A DNA stretch of 64,000 nucleotides from Deltaproteobacteria bacterium. Lineage in GTDB: Bacteria; Desulfobacterota; Desulfuromonadia; Geobacterales; Pseudopelobacteraceae. The stretch spans positions 1 through 64,000 of the forward strand of contig JACPFJ010000025.1 in the NCBI GenBank assembly GCA_016182975.1. The letters run 5' to 3'. Below the pieces are notes generated by a model. It ran no database searches. It was not told the origin of the DNA and worked only from the letters and a program-made list of their open reading frames with translations. The translations under genes and the position numbers were made by a program. Shown piece after piece: positions 22,937 through 31,929 of the stretch (positions are counted from its first letter, which is position 1; the number at the start of each line of letters is the position of its first letter).

Positions 22937-24037
22937 ATGAAAGATCCCCGTTTGTCCCGGTTTGCCGAGATCCTCGTCGATTACTCCACCCGTGTGAAGA
23001 AGGGTGACGTGGTGCTGATCAACGCCGCCGGTCTCGAAGCCGCGCCGCTGGTAAAGGAGCTCTACGCGCTCTGCCTGAAGCGTGGCGCGAAATATGTGGA
23101 GTACAACTTCTCTGTCCCCGAGATCGACCGCAACCTCTACAATCTGGCCAGCAAGCAGCAACTGGAACACTTCCCCCAGCACAAACTGGATTTCTACAAG
23201 ACCCTGACCGTCTACATCGGCATTTCCGCCGGAGAAAACTCCATGGTCATGGCCAACGCCCGCCAGGAGGCGATGGTGGCCTGGCAGAGGCTCACCAAGC
23301 CGCTGGTGGACCAGCGGGTAAAGCATACCCGCTGGGTGGTGACCCGCTATCCGACCCATGCCGCGGCCCAGGATGCCAGGATGAGCCTGGATGAGTACGA
23401 GGAGTATCTCTTCTCGGCCTGCTGCATCGACTGGAAGGCGGAGTCCAGGAAGCAGGAGAAGCTGAAGCGGTTGATGGACAAGACGAGGAAGGTGCGCATC
23501 GTCGCGCCCGACACGGACCTCCTTTTCAGCATCGAAGGGCTGCCGGGGATCAAGTGCGACGGCCGCATGAACATGCCGGACGGCGAGGTGTTCACGGCGC
23601 CGGTCAGGGATTCGGTCCAGGGACATATCACCTACAACTGTCCCACGATCTACCAGGGGAAGGAATATAACGGCGTCAGGCTGGAGTTCAAGGACGGCAG
23701 GATCGTTGCCGCCTCAGCCGAGGCCGGCATGAGCGGGCCGCTCAACAAGATCCTCGATACCGACGAGGGGGCGCGCTACATCGGCGAGTTCTCGCTGGGG
23801 ATCAATCCCGGCATCCGCCAGCCCATGCGCAACATCCTCTTCGACGAGAAGATCTTCGGTTCGATACACTTTACCCCCGGCCAGGCCTACGACGAGTGCG
23901 ACAACGGCAACCGCTCCGCCGTGCACTGGGACATGGTTCGGATCCTGAGCGACGGAGAGATCTGGTTCGACGATCGCCTGATCCAGAAAAACGGCCGCTT
24001 CGTTCACAAGGAACTGCTGGAACTGAATCCGGCCTAG
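22937..24037 (+). CDS. Aminopeptidase, M29 family
   Basis: 366 residues, a metallopeptidase of the M29 (thermophilic aminopeptidase T) type. The start MKDPRLSRFAEILVDYSTRV is typical of the family. The metal-binding and catalytic C-terminal half shows NMPDGEVFTAPV, EFSLGINPG, KIFGSIHFTPGQAY and SAVHWDMV with expected Glu/His ligands. It removes N-terminal residues from peptides in the cytoplasm. AAGGA six bases before the ATG at 22937 sets the start. The two small downstream genes follow closely, probably as one transcript. Confidence 0.9.
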   Translation: MKDPRLSRFAEILVDYSTRVKKGDVVLINAAGLEAAPLVKELYALCLKRGAKYVEYNFSVPEIDRNLYNLASKQQLEHFPQHKLDFYKTLTVYIGISAGENSMVMANARQEAMVAWQRLTKPLVDQRVKHTRWVVTRYPTHAAAQDARMSLDEYEEYLFSACCIDWKAESRKQEKLKRLMDKTRKVRIVAPDTDLLFSIEGLPGIKCDGRMNMPDGEVFTAPVRDSVQGHITYNCPTIYQGKEYNGVRLEFKDGRIVAASAEAGMSGPLNKILDTDEGARYIGEFSLGINPGIRQPMRNILFDEKIFGSIHFTPGQAYDECDNGNRSAVHWDMVRILSDGEIWFDDRLIQKNGRFVHKELLELNPA

Positions 24038-24052
24038 ACGGGGGGATGGCTG

Positions 24053-24556
24053 ATGACTGAACCGATGCATCCGGAAATCGAGTTTGAACACGACGATTTC
24101 GACCTGGCCACCATCGAGGACGAGATCCGGGTGGATGAGAGCTGCCAATCGCTGCTCAAGCGCTTCTACCAGGATCTGCAGGTCTGCGGATATACGGCCC
24201 AGCGGGCCTCGGACCTGGCCTACAGCGCCGATTTCTACCTGCGCGACTACCTGCTGGACTTTGCCCGCCAGAATGTCGTGCGGCCCCAGCCCGGCATAGT
24301 GCGGCGCTTTGCGGCAACCTGGTTCATCACCCGCACGCTCGATCCGGAGATTTCGGCGCTGGAGCGCCATCTGGAGGGGATCAGGGAGCTCTACCGGTAT
24401 TTGCACCGCCAGCATCTCATCTCCGCGGATGAACTGGCCTTTATCGAGGCGGAGGCGGACCAGACGGAGTATTACCGGCAACGGATCGAGAGCTTTCTCG
24501 CCATCAGCGGTGACGGCTACATCGCCTGGGAAGAACAATGCCCGCTCAGGGGCTAA
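24053..24556 (+). CDS. Conserved hypothetical protein, acidic helical
   Basis: 167 residues, strongly acidic N terminus (EIEFEHDDFDLATIEDEIRVDE) and long amphipathic helices with many aromatic residues (FYLRDYLLDFARQN, RELYRYLHRQHL). No signal peptide or membrane segment. It begins 15 bases after the aminopeptidase stop and is probably co-transcribed. I do not recognise a domain. Codon use is like the neighbours, so it is probably a native gene. Confidence 0.75.
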   Translation: MTEPMHPEIEFEHDDFDLATIEDEIRVDESCQSLLKRFYQDLQVCGYTAQRASDLAYSADFYLRDYLLDFARQNVVRPQPGIVRRFAATWFITRTLDPEISALERHLEGIRELYRYLHRQHLISADELAFIEAEADQTEYYRQRIESFLAISGDGYIAWEEQCPLRG

Positions 24557-24604
24557 ATCCAGCCGCTGGCCGCTGGCTACTTTAAGTCTCGAGGATATAT
24601 TTCG

Positions 24605-25006
24605 ATGGCATGCAAGGCATTGAAACGGATCACGGTGACGGTCCTGGACCAGGAGCATATTCGCAAGGATTGGTTTTTCGACTTCGACGGCGAGCCGTTT
24701 AAACGCCTTTTCGACGGCATGGTCAAGGAGATGCGCAAGCTGGGGGTCTCGTTGAGCAGGGTGCACAACCGTGACGTGACGATCAAGGTCAACAGCTATG
24801 CCGACCTGCTCAACGCGGTCAGGGTCTCCTCCCCCGGGGACGGCCACAACAACCAGTGCGTCGGCCACATCATAGGCCAAAGCGAGCATCTGGACATCAT
24901 GGAGGATATCCGCACAGCGGTGCTGCGGATCGCCTTTGCCCCGGAGACCATTGCCCCGGTCAACGAGTTCAGGAGGGTGTGCCACAACTGCGGCTGCGGG
25001 TGTTGA
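24605..25006 (+). CDS. Small protein with C-terminal CxxCxCxC motif
   Basis: 133 residues, mixed alpha/beta, ending HNCGCGC: the last eight residues are CHNCGCGC, four cysteines spaced CxxCxCxC, which suggests a metal or cofactor site at the very end of the chain. The middle has HNRDVTIKVNSYADLLNAV. GAGGATA precedes the ATG. It follows the acidic protein gene by about 50 bases. Function unknown. Confidence 0.75.
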   Translation: MACKALKRITVTVLDQEHIRKDWFFDFDGEPFKRLFDGMVKEMRKLGVSLSRVHNRDVTIKVNSYADLLNAVRVSSPGDGHNNQCVGHIIGQSEHLDIMEDIRTAVLRIAFAPETIAPVNEFRRVCHNCGCGC

Positions 25007-25138
25007 ACGGTAGTTGCTACACGGAATGAGTGGTATTTTGGTCTTGAATCCTGTATTTTCATGGAAATCACACGTTTCCGAAGGGGAGACGGATAACGCA
25101 GTTGCAAGCCGACATTGAGCGAAGGAGAAGATAATACA

Positions 25139-25978
25139 ATGGCTTCAGCCGTAATTCCCGAAACTGTCAGGAAATTGCTCGCATCCCAACCGATCGAGCT
25201 GCCGATCTTTCATCCCGTAGCGCTCAAACTCCAGCGGATGCTCTCGAACTATGATTTTACGGTCGAAGAGGTGGCGCAGGTCGCCAACGAGGACATGTCG
25301 CTGGCCAGCCAGATGCTCAAGATGGCCAACTCGCCCATGTACATGGGGAGGACCAAGGTGGCCACCATCAAGGAAGCGGTCATCCGCCTGGGCGCCCAGC
25401 AGGTGATAAACATCGCCATTGCCGCTTCACAGGCCAGCGCCCATGCATCCGCCAATCCCGCCCTTGACCGCTATATGAAGGCACTCTGGCTGCACAGCCA
25501 CGGCGCCGCCCTTGGCGCCCGCTGGCTGGCCCAGACCTGCGGGATGCGCGGCGTTGCCGACGAGAACTACCTCGCCGCCCTGCTGCATGATGTCGGCAAA
25601 CTCTATCTGCTCAAGTCAATCGAGCGACTCGTAAATGCCGGCGTGATCAGCTCCATGTTCGACGAGGAACTTGTCCAGGAGATCTTCGAGGCCATGCACG
25701 TGGAGCAGGGAGAACGGCTGATGCAACACTGGAATTTTCCCGCCATGTACGTCGATGTCATCAGATATCACCATGCGGAAAAATGGGATACGGTCAACAA
25801 GATGCTGGCCATTGTCCGTTTCGTCAACCTGGCCTGTCACCGTGTCGGATTGGGACTGAAGCACGATTCCGGTCTGGACCTGATCGCCACCCGTGAGGCA
25901 GCGGTCCTGGGTATCGGCGAATTCCAGATCGCCGAACTTCTGGAGCTGCTCGAAGAGACCAGGGATGCAGAGATCTAG
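25139..25978 (+). CDS. HDOD-domain protein
   Basis: 279 residues, an HDOD output domain through most of the length: PIFHPVALKLQRML, ANEDMSLASQMLKMANSP, TIKEAVIRLGAQQVINIA, ending with the HD-like LLHDVGKLYLL and YHHAEKW. HDOD proteins take part in signalling, often linked with two-component or cyclic-di-GMP control, usually without proven enzyme activity. GGAG 11 bases before the ATG at 25139 fits better than the ATG at 25115. Confidence 0.87.
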   Translation: MASAVIPETVRKLLASQPIELPIFHPVALKLQRMLSNYDFTVEEVAQVANEDMSLASQMLKMANSPMYMGRTKVATIKEAVIRLGAQQVINIAIAASQASAHASANPALDRYMKALWLHSHGAALGARWLAQTCGMRGVADENYLAALLHDVGKLYLLKSIERLVNAGVISSMFDEELVQEIFEAMHVEQGERLMQHWNFPAMYVDVIRYHHAEKWDTVNKMLAIVRFVNLACHRVGLGLKHDSGLDLIATREAAVLGIGEFQIAELLELLEETRDAEI

Positions 25979-26024
25979 CCGCGCGCCGGCAGTCCGAGAT
26001 GCCGGATTGCGCGCCGCTTTGTTA

Positions 26025-26888
26025 ATGCCCGTGTTCAATCCCATGCCCTACATAATACTTTTGCGGCCGCAGCAGTGGCTGAAAAACCTGATGATCTGGT
26101 TCCCCCCCTTCCTGGGGGGGGCGCTGCTCCAGCCAGGCATGGTCATGCGGGGGCTCCTGCCGTTTTTCTCGTTCTGCATGGCGTCCAGCGCCACCTACAT
26201 CCTCAACGACATCCGCGACCGCGATAACGACCGCCACCATCCCGACAAGATGTCTCGTCCCCTTCCGTCCGGCAGGATTTCCACGATCAGCGCATCCCTG
26301 CTGGCCCTGCTGCTGGTCTTTGTCGCCGCCGGTACGGCCTGGGCGGTTTCCGGCGCGTTTCTGCTGTGCCTGGCCCTGTATGTCGTGTTATCGGCTGCCT
26401 ACAGCATCCGGCTGAAGGAGTATGCCCTGATCGACATCTTCTGCATATCGGCGGGGTTTCTGCTCAGGCTCCAGGCCGGCGGCGCGGCCTTCGACATTGC
26501 CATTACCGAGTGGCTGTTCCTGAGCGTATTCCTGCTGGCCGTCTTCCTCAGCACCGGAAAACGCCTCAGCGAGAAGAACCGGCTGGGCGTCGCGGCGGCC
26601 GATCATCGCAGGGCGCTTGTCTCCTATCCCGACGGCTTTCTCGAAGGAGCCATGTACATGACCGGTGCTGCCGTGCTGGTGACCTACACCATGTACGCGA
26701 TCTCTAGGCACTCCAGCCTGCTGGTCTATACGGTACCGCTCTGCTGTTTCGGGCTCTTGCGCTTCATTCTCAGGGTGCGCTCCGGAGGGGGGGGGGACCC
26801 GACCGAGTCGCTGCTCAAGGACCTTCCGCTTTTCATCGTCGGGCTGCTCTGGGCGGTGCTGGTGGGGTGGGGGGTGTATGGGGGATGA
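26025..26888 (+). CDS. UbiA-family prenyltransferase (decaprenyl-phosphate phosphoribosyltransferase-like)
   Basis: About 287 residues with eight or nine hydrophobic segments. ILLRPQQWLKN at the start and the aspartate-rich motif NDIRDRDNDRHHPDK (61-75) mark the UbiA superfamily, and the pattern is closest to polyprenyl-phosphate phosphoribosyltransferases. It may make a lipid-linked pentose or another lipid carrier for the exported polysaccharide. Starts at 26025 or 26043 are both possible and neither has a clear ribosome site. Its stop overlaps the Wzm start (ATGA). Confidence 0.8.
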   Translation: MPVFNPMPYIILLRPQQWLKNLMIWFPPFLGGALLQPGMVMRGLLPFFSFCMASSATYILNDIRDRDNDRHHPDKMSRPLPSGRISTISASLLALLLVFVAAGTAWAVSGAFLLCLALYVVLSAAYSIRLKEYALIDIFCISAGFLLRLQAGGAAFDIAITEWLFLSVFLLAVFLSTGKRLSEKNRLGVAAADHRRALVSYPDGFLEGAMYMTGAAVLVTYTMYAISRHSSLLVYTVPLCCFGLLRFILRVRSGGGGDPTESLLKDLPLFIVGLLWAVLVGWGVYGG

Positions 26889-27712
26889 TTGAAAAAAGCG
26901 AGATCATAATAAGGCCCGGCATGGGTGCGCTCCATTATTGGCGCGATATCTGGCACTATCGGGAATTGTTCTTTTTCCTTGCCTGGCGTGACATCCTCGT
27001 GCGCTACAAGCAGACGGCGATCGGCATTGCCTGGAGCGTCCTGCGTCCGCTTCTGACCATGGTGGTCTTTACCATTGTCTTCGGCAAACTGGCCAAGCTT
27101 CCCTCGAACGGTGTGCCGTACCCGATCATGGTCTATGCTGCCATGCTGCCGTGGCAGTTCTTTGCAAACTCTTTGAGTGAAAGCAGCAATTCCTTGATCG
27201 ACAACTCGAACCTGTTGACCAAGGTTTACTTTCCCCGCCTGATCGTGCCGGCCGGATCGGTCATCGTCAGCATGGTGGATTTCCTGATCTCCGCCGTCAT
27301 CCTCGGCGGACTGATGGCTTGGTACCGTTTTGTCCCCGGTGCAAGGGTTCTGTTCTTGCCGGCATTTTTCATGATGGCGTTCATGGCTTCCTTCGGCGCA
27401 GGGTTGTGGCTTTCGGCGCTTAACGTCAAGTACCGCGATTTCCGCTATGTGGTCCCGTTCCTGGTGCAGTTCGGGCTCTACATCTCACCGGTCGGCTTTT
27501 CCAGTGCCATTGTCCCCGAAGAGTGGCGTTTCCTCTACTTTCTCAATCCCATGGTCGGCGTCATCGACGGGTTCCGCTGGGCGCTGCTCGGCGATGCATT
27601 TCCGGTGAACTGGCCCGGTTTCGCTCTTTCCTCCCTATTGGTGGCGCTGATCCTGGCCAGCGGCGTATTCTACTTCCGCCGCATGGAACGCAGCTTCGCG
27701 GATGTGGTCTAA
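26885..27712 (+). CDS. wzm: ABC-2 polysaccharide exporter, permease (Wzm)
   Basis: 275 residues, six membrane segments of the ABC-2 type. The cytoplasmic entry LAWRDILVRYKQTAIGIAWSVLRP and the later NPMVGVIDGFRWALLG are the hallmark of O-antigen and teichoic acid exporters. It exports a lipid-linked polysaccharide to the periplasm with the ATPase encoded next. The start at 26885 overlaps the previous stop (ATGA). Confidence 0.92.
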   Translation: MIEKSEIIIRPGMGALHYWRDIWHYRELFFFLAWRDILVRYKQTAIGIAWSVLRPLLTMVVFTIVFGKLAKLPSNGVPYPIMVYAAMLPWQFFANSLSESSNSLIDNSNLLTKVYFPRLIVPAGSVIVSMVDFLISAVILGGLMAWYRFVPGARVLFLPAFFMMAFMASFGAGLWLSALNVKYRDFRYVVPFLVQFGLYISPVGFSSAIVPEEWRFLYFLNPMVGVIDGFRWALLGDAFPVNWPGFALSSLLVALILASGVFYFRRMERSFADVV

Positions 27713-27716
27713 CCGG

Positions 27717-29051
27717 ATGTCCACCGTCATTACCGTAGAAAACCTCGGCAAGAAATATCTTCTGCAACATCAGTCAGGTCAGCAGCCCTATGTGGCCCTG
27801 CGGGATGTTATAGCGGATACCTGCAGGACGTTCGGCAGAAAGTTAGTGTCACCGTTTGTGCGCCATTCCCAGTCCCCGGTCTCCAGTCCCCAGTCCCCGA
27901 CTTCCGAAGAGTTCTGGGCTCTGAAGGATGTCTCGTTCGAGGTCAAGCAAGGGGATAGGATCGGTATAATTGGCCGCAACGGGGCCGGCAAATCCACGCT
28001 GCTAAAGATTCTTAGCCGCATCACCGAGCCGACCACCGGAAGCGTCCGGATAAAGGGAAGGGTGGCCAGCCTGCTGGAGGTTGGCACCGGTTTCCACCCT
28101 GAACTGACCGGGAGGGAAAACATCTACCTCAATGGTGCCATCCTGGGCATGAGCCGGGCGGAGATCAGGAAGAAATTCGATGAGATTGTTGATTTTGCCG
28201 AGATAGAGAAGTTTCTGGATACGCCGGTAAAGCGGTATTCGTCAGGGATGTACGTGCGCCTCGCCTTCGCCGTGGCAGCTCACCTGGAGCCGGAGATCCT
28301 GGTGGTAGACGAGGTGCTGGCGGTTGGGGATGCAAAGTTCCAGAAGAAATGCTTGGCAAAGATGGAGGCTGTGGGGAAGGAAGGGCGGACTGTTCTGTTT
28401 GTGAGTCATAATATGGCGGCAATTCAGTCGCTCTGTCCGCGGGCTTGCCTTTTGGAGTCCGGGAGATTGATTCAGATAGGCGCATCTGACGAGGTCGTTT
28501 CCGCGTATTTTGGAGCGGTCTTTTCAACATCGGGTGATCGGGAACTCTCCGAGAGAAGGGACCGTGTCGGTGGTTCTTCGCTGCGGTTGATCAGTTTTGA
28601 TGTTGTTGATTCTGATGGTGAATCCATGACGGATATTCCATGTGGCAAGAGGGCTAGCATTGAAATTAAGTTTCAGGTATTTTCAAATAGTATAAGCAAT
28701 CTCAGATTCGGAATAAGCCTGATTGATAAGGGTAACGGCAGGTATGTTACAGAATTAAACAGTTATTATGGATCCAAAGAAATTTATTCATGCGAACAAG
28801 GTGTGCATAAGTTTGCTTTTATTGTTAACAGAATGCCTTTGGCCCCAGGACAGTATAATCTCAATTTTATCGTCACATCCGGGTTGGAAGTCTTAGACTG
28901 GATCAAGGATGCAAGTCAACTGAGAGTCAGCGATGGTTTGTTTTATGAATCTGAGCAAATGCCTCTTCCGGGAAGTTACCCGGTTTTTTTCACTGAATTT
29001 AAGTGCTATCTCGGCGAAGAAGAGAAACTTAACAGACAGGACATATCATAG
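27717..29051 (+). CDS. wzt: ABC-2 polysaccharide exporter, ATPase with substrate-binding C domain (Wzt)
   Basis: 444 residues. N-terminal ABC domain: Walker A GRNGAGKST, signature YSSGMYVRLAFAVA and Walker B ILVVDEVLAVGD. The C-terminal part, from about residue 270, is the Wzt-type beta-sandwich that reads the end of the sugar chain (SLRLISFDVVDSDGESM onward). Composition changes inside the gene: the ATPase half is GC-rich, and the C domain from about 28560 is AT-rich, as if the substrate-reading half came with the downstream sugar genes. An odd near-repeat CAGTCCCCGGTCTCCAGTCC near 27870 codes for a low-complexity insert (SQSPVSSPQSPTSE) before the Walker A. Confidence 0.9.
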   Translation: MSTVITVENLGKKYLLQHQSGQQPYVALRDVIADTCRTFGRKLVSPFVRHSQSPVSSPQSPTSEEFWALKDVSFEVKQGDRIGIIGRNGAGKSTLLKILSRITEPTTGSVRIKGRVASLLEVGTGFHPELTGRENIYLNGAILGMSRAEIRKKFDEIVDFAEIEKFLDTPVKRYSSGMYVRLAFAVAAHLEPEILVVDEVLAVGDAKFQKKCLAKMEAVGKEGRTVLFVSHNMAAIQSLCPRACLLESGRLIQIGASDEVVSAYFGAVFSTSGDRELSERRDRVGGSSLRLISFDVVDSDGESMTDIPCGKRASIEIKFQVFSNSISNLRFGISLIDKGNGRYVTELNSYYGSKEIYSCEQGVHKFAFIVNRMPLAPGQYNLNFIVTSGLEVLDWIKDASQLRVSDGLFYESEQMPLPGSYPVFFTEFKCYLGEEEKLNRQDIS

Positions 29052-29054
29052 CGT

Positions 29055-29585
29055 ATGGATTCCATTAAACCGTGTGTGTTTATTATCGATGTCGATGGTG
29101 TCATGACAACCGGCCATTTTCTCTACACCGCCGAAGGTAAGGTAATGAAAATCTTTGGCCCTGACGACAATGACGGCCTGTCTTTGCTCAAGCGGGATAT
29201 TGAAATCCGTTTCATAACCGGAGATAAAAAAGGTTTCCCAATTACCAAGAAGCGCATTGTTGATGACATGAATTTTCCCCTCGATGTAGTCAGCACAATC
29301 CGTCGGGTTGACTGGATCAGGGGGCGATATCCACTGGAGAAAGTGATATACATGGGCGACGGTATTTTTGACCATTACGTCATGCGCGAAGTGTGCTATT
29401 CAATTGCCCCTGCCAATGCAGACAAGCTGGCTAAGCAGCATGCGCACTACGTGACTGAACGCTCTGGAGGGGATCGTGCCGTAGCAGAGGCATGTCTGCA
29501 CATCATGGCGAAATTCTTTACGCCCTTCAATCCAAGCGAATTACCCAGCGCACATGGCAAACTTTCTGGTGAGTGGGCCGTATGA
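29055..29585 (+). CDS. HAD phosphatase, KdsC-like
   Basis: 176 residues, C0-type HAD phosphatase near the 188 of KdsC. The nucleophile motif is FIIDVDGVMT (D12, D14), then RFITGDKKG (motif 2), the lysine region and MGDGIFDHYVM (motif 4). KdsC removes phosphate from 8-phospho-KDO-type sugars. Here it sits three bases after wzt and overlaps the aldolase-like gene, so it probably acts on a phosphorylated keto-sugar made for the glycan. The exact substrate is unknown. Confidence 0.8.
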   Translation: MDSIKPCVFIIDVDGVMTTGHFLYTAEGKVMKIFGPDDNDGLSLLKRDIEIRFITGDKKGFPITKKRIVDDMNFPLDVVSTIRRVDWIRGRYPLEKVIYMGDGIFDHYVMREVCYSIAPANADKLAKQHAHYVTERSGGDRAVAEACLHIMAKFFTPFNPSELPSAHGKLSGEWAV

Positions 29586-30751
29586 TTCGTCAAAAACTGG
29601 AATCATTCATGCAAAAGAGACGATGCACATTGCTGGGCGTTGGGCCCATGAGTGTGAACTGTGTTGATGCCGCAATCGATTTGTCTAACGAACACGAAGT
29701 TCCAATCCTGCTGATTGCAAGCCGCCGTCAGATCGACTCAGAAGAGATTGGAGGCGGGTATGTCAATAACTGGACTACCGAGGAGTTTGCCCGTTATGTC
29801 ATAGATCGCGATAAAAAAGGCAAGATACTCTTGGCGCGTGATCATGGCGGGCCTTGGCAAAACCCCAATGAAAAGGACGAAAATATCAGCCTGCGACGGG
29901 CAATGGAGTCATCAAAGGCGTCATTTCGCGCTGATCTGGAGGCAGGCTTCCAGATCCTGCATATCGATCCCAGTGTTGATATCCATTGTCAGCCGCATGT
30001 AGACGAGGTTCTTGACCGCATCTTTGAACTGTATGAGTTTTGTTGGAGCCAGGCGCAGCAATTGCGCCAGGATGTGATTTTCGAAATCGGAACAGAAGAG
30101 CAGAGTGGCAGTACCAACAGCCAGGAAGAGTTGGATTACACACTCAATGCTGTTCAAAAATTCTGCAATAAATGTAACCTCCCTCTGCCAAGTTTCATGG
30201 TGATCCAATGTGGGACTCGTGTAATGGAAACACGGAACGTCGGCTCGTTCGACAGCCCTGTACGCGTGGCAGATGAATTGCCTACCGAGATTCAGTTGCC
30301 AAAAATGATTGAGATATGTAATCGCTACGGCATCTTCATGAAGGAACACAATACCGATTATCTTTCTGACGAAGCACTTCAATGGCATCCCCGATTAGGT
30401 ATTCATGCTGCAAACGTCGCGCCCGAGTTCGGCGTTACCGAAAGCCGCGCCTTGGTGGAAGTATTGGAAACAAACGGCCTTGCGGAACTGTCTGACAGTT
30501 TCCTGCAACTGGCTTATGATTCCAACAAATGGGATAAATGGATGCTGCCAAACTCCCAAGCGACTGATCGTGACCGCGCAATTATCGCGGGCCATTACGT
30601 GTTCTCAACGGCTGAGTGCATTGCGTTGAAAGAGGAAGCGGGCCGGGCGCTTGCATCCAAGGGCATAGAGCTCGAACAGCATCTTAGACAGCATGTCAAG
30701 CAAAGCATTCTCCGCTACCTCCGCAATTTTCGCCTGGTGAGGTCCCAATGA
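29582..30751 (+). CDS. GatZ/KbaZ-like sugar-bisphosphate aldolase family protein
   Basis: 389 residues, TIM-barrel type, similar to the D-tagatose-1,6-bisphosphate aldolase subunits GatZ/KbaZ: a start LLGVGPMSVNCVDAAIDLS, PILLIASRRQIDSEEIGGGY, ILLARDHGGPWQNPNE (GGDHLGP-like), FQILHIDPSVD, EIGTEEQSG, MKEHNTDYLSDEAL and LGIHAANVAPEFGVTESRAL. In galactitol and N-acetylgalactosamine breakdown these are called non-catalytic subunits, but no GatY partner is seen here. Overlap with the phosphatase gene (ATGA) and glycan context suggest a biosynthetic role with that phosphatase. Low GC relative to housekeeping genes. Confidence 0.7.
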   Translation: MIRQKLESFMQKRRCTLLGVGPMSVNCVDAAIDLSNEHEVPILLIASRRQIDSEEIGGGYVNNWTTEEFARYVIDRDKKGKILLARDHGGPWQNPNEKDENISLRRAMESSKASFRADLEAGFQILHIDPSVDIHCQPHVDEVLDRIFELYEFCWSQAQQLRQDVIFEIGTEEQSGSTNSQEELDYTLNAVQKFCNKCNLPLPSFMVIQCGTRVMETRNVGSFDSPVRVADELPTEIQLPKMIEICNRYGIFMKEHNTDYLSDEALQWHPRLGIHAANVAPEFGVTESRALVEVLETNGLAELSDSFLQLAYDSNKWDKWMLPNSQATDRDRAIIAGHYVFSTAECIALKEEAGRALASKGIELEQHLRQHVKQSILRYLRNFRLVRSQ

Positions 30752-31572
30752 AACGTGTTGCTACCATCATCCTCAACCGGAACTTGCCCGAGGTCACAAA
30801 CCGCCTCTACGAGCATCTAGTGCAACACGATGACGATGTGACGGATGGATTTGTGGTTGAGGCAGGCTCCGATTTCGAGCGACTGTCTCGCTATACCACG
30901 TGGTATGCAAACTGGCCTGATGCGCTTGCCCACGGCCTGCGTTATTCACGCGGCATGAACTATGGTCTGAGCCAACTGTGGAAAGAGGGCAGATTCGGGC
31001 AATACGACGCATTTTTCTTGCTGACCAATGATACGGAGTTGCAATCCAGCCCTACCTTGGCGCCACTGATGGGCATATTGGAGCAGCACCCGCGTGTGGG
31101 GATCCTTTCACCGTGTGCAGCGCGCTGGGGGGAACGGTTTCTGCTCAAAGAGAATTCCACCAAGTATTTCTGGTTTATCCATAACAACGCCTACTTGCTC
31201 AGGCGTGATTTCGTGGAATCTATTTTCAATGAAGACCAACCGGATTTTATGAATTTTGTTTTTGATGGATCCAATTTTCGCGGCTATGGATTTGAGAGCG
31301 AACTTATAGCCAAGGCTTATGCCAACGATTGGGCTGCAGCAATCACCTCAGAAGTGTGGGCCGGGGAAAACGAGTCGCACCTCCTCAATCAGGCCGACCT
31401 GATCAAGACAGAAGGATACGAGGAAAATTTAATGCTGTACGTCGAAGAGGGGCGTCGCTGGATGCGCAACAAATATGGCTTCAACAGCCGTTGGTCCATG
31501 CAGCAGCACGTGAAGAATTTCTACGACAGCTTCTTTGACTTCCACCCTGAGTTCAAATCCTATCGAATATAA
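30748..31572 (+). CDS. Glycosyltransferase-like protein (GT-A fold)
   Basis: 274 residues. The start ATIILNRNLPEVTNRLYEHL and an acidic metal-site-like FFLLTNDTEL (about residues 89-98) suggest a GT2-type nucleotide-sugar transferase. The C-terminal half has aromatic-rich segments KYFWFIHNNAYLLRRDF and NFRGYGFESELIAKAY. It overlaps the aldolase-like gene (ATGA). The acceptor and donor are unknown. No membrane segment, so it acts in the cytoplasm or at the membrane surface. Confidence 0.65.
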   Translation: MKRVATIILNRNLPEVTNRLYEHLVQHDDDVTDGFVVEAGSDFERLSRYTTWYANWPDALAHGLRYSRGMNYGLSQLWKEGRFGQYDAFFLLTNDTELQSSPTLAPLMGILEQHPRVGILSPCAARWGERFLLKENSTKYFWFIHNNAYLLRRDFVESIFNEDQPDFMNFVFDGSNFRGYGFESELIAKAYANDWAAAITSEVWAGENESHLLNQADLIKTEGYEENLMLYVEEGRRWMRNKYGFNSRWSMQQHVKNFYDSFFDFHPEFKSYRI

Positions 31573-31581
31573 AAGGTATAT

Positions 31582-31929
31582 ATGCAACTTATTGAAAAAC
31601 CGTGGGGAAAAGAAGAAATCATTGAAATAAACGACTGCTACATGTTGAAGAAATTGACCATGCGAGCCGGGCACCGTTGCAGCCTTCAGTATCACAACAT
31701 GAAGCGTGAGACGATCTATCTGTTGAGCGGCCTGCTACGCATTTACTACGGCCCGACCCGGGAACAAATGGTCTCAAAACTGTACGGGCCGCACGAAACC
31801 ATCACCCTCATACCCGGCGTTGTGCACCGTATGGAGGCGGTCGAAGACTCCGTTTACCTGGAGGCTAGCACCCCGGAGATGGACGATGTCGTCCGTCTCG
31901 TCGACGACTACGAGCGAACGGGGCCATGA
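31582..31929 (+). CDS. Small cupin protein (phosphomannose-isomerase type II-like)
   Basis: 115 residues, a single cupin: EKPWGKEEIIEIN, RAGHRCSLQYHNMKRETIYLL and IPGVVHRMEAVED. The histidine-glutamine-histidine set (H, QYHN, E, H) can bind a metal as in PMI-type cupins. It could be a sugar isomerase or epimerase acting on the cassette sugar. It overlaps the next gene (ATGA). Distinct from the cupins at 38749 and 48623. Confidence 0.75.
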   Translation: MQLIEKPWGKEEIIEINDCYMLKKLTMRAGHRCSLQYHNMKRETIYLLSGLLRIYYGPTREQMVSKLYGPHETITLIPGVVHRMEAVEDSVYLEASTPEMDDVVRLVDDYERTGP

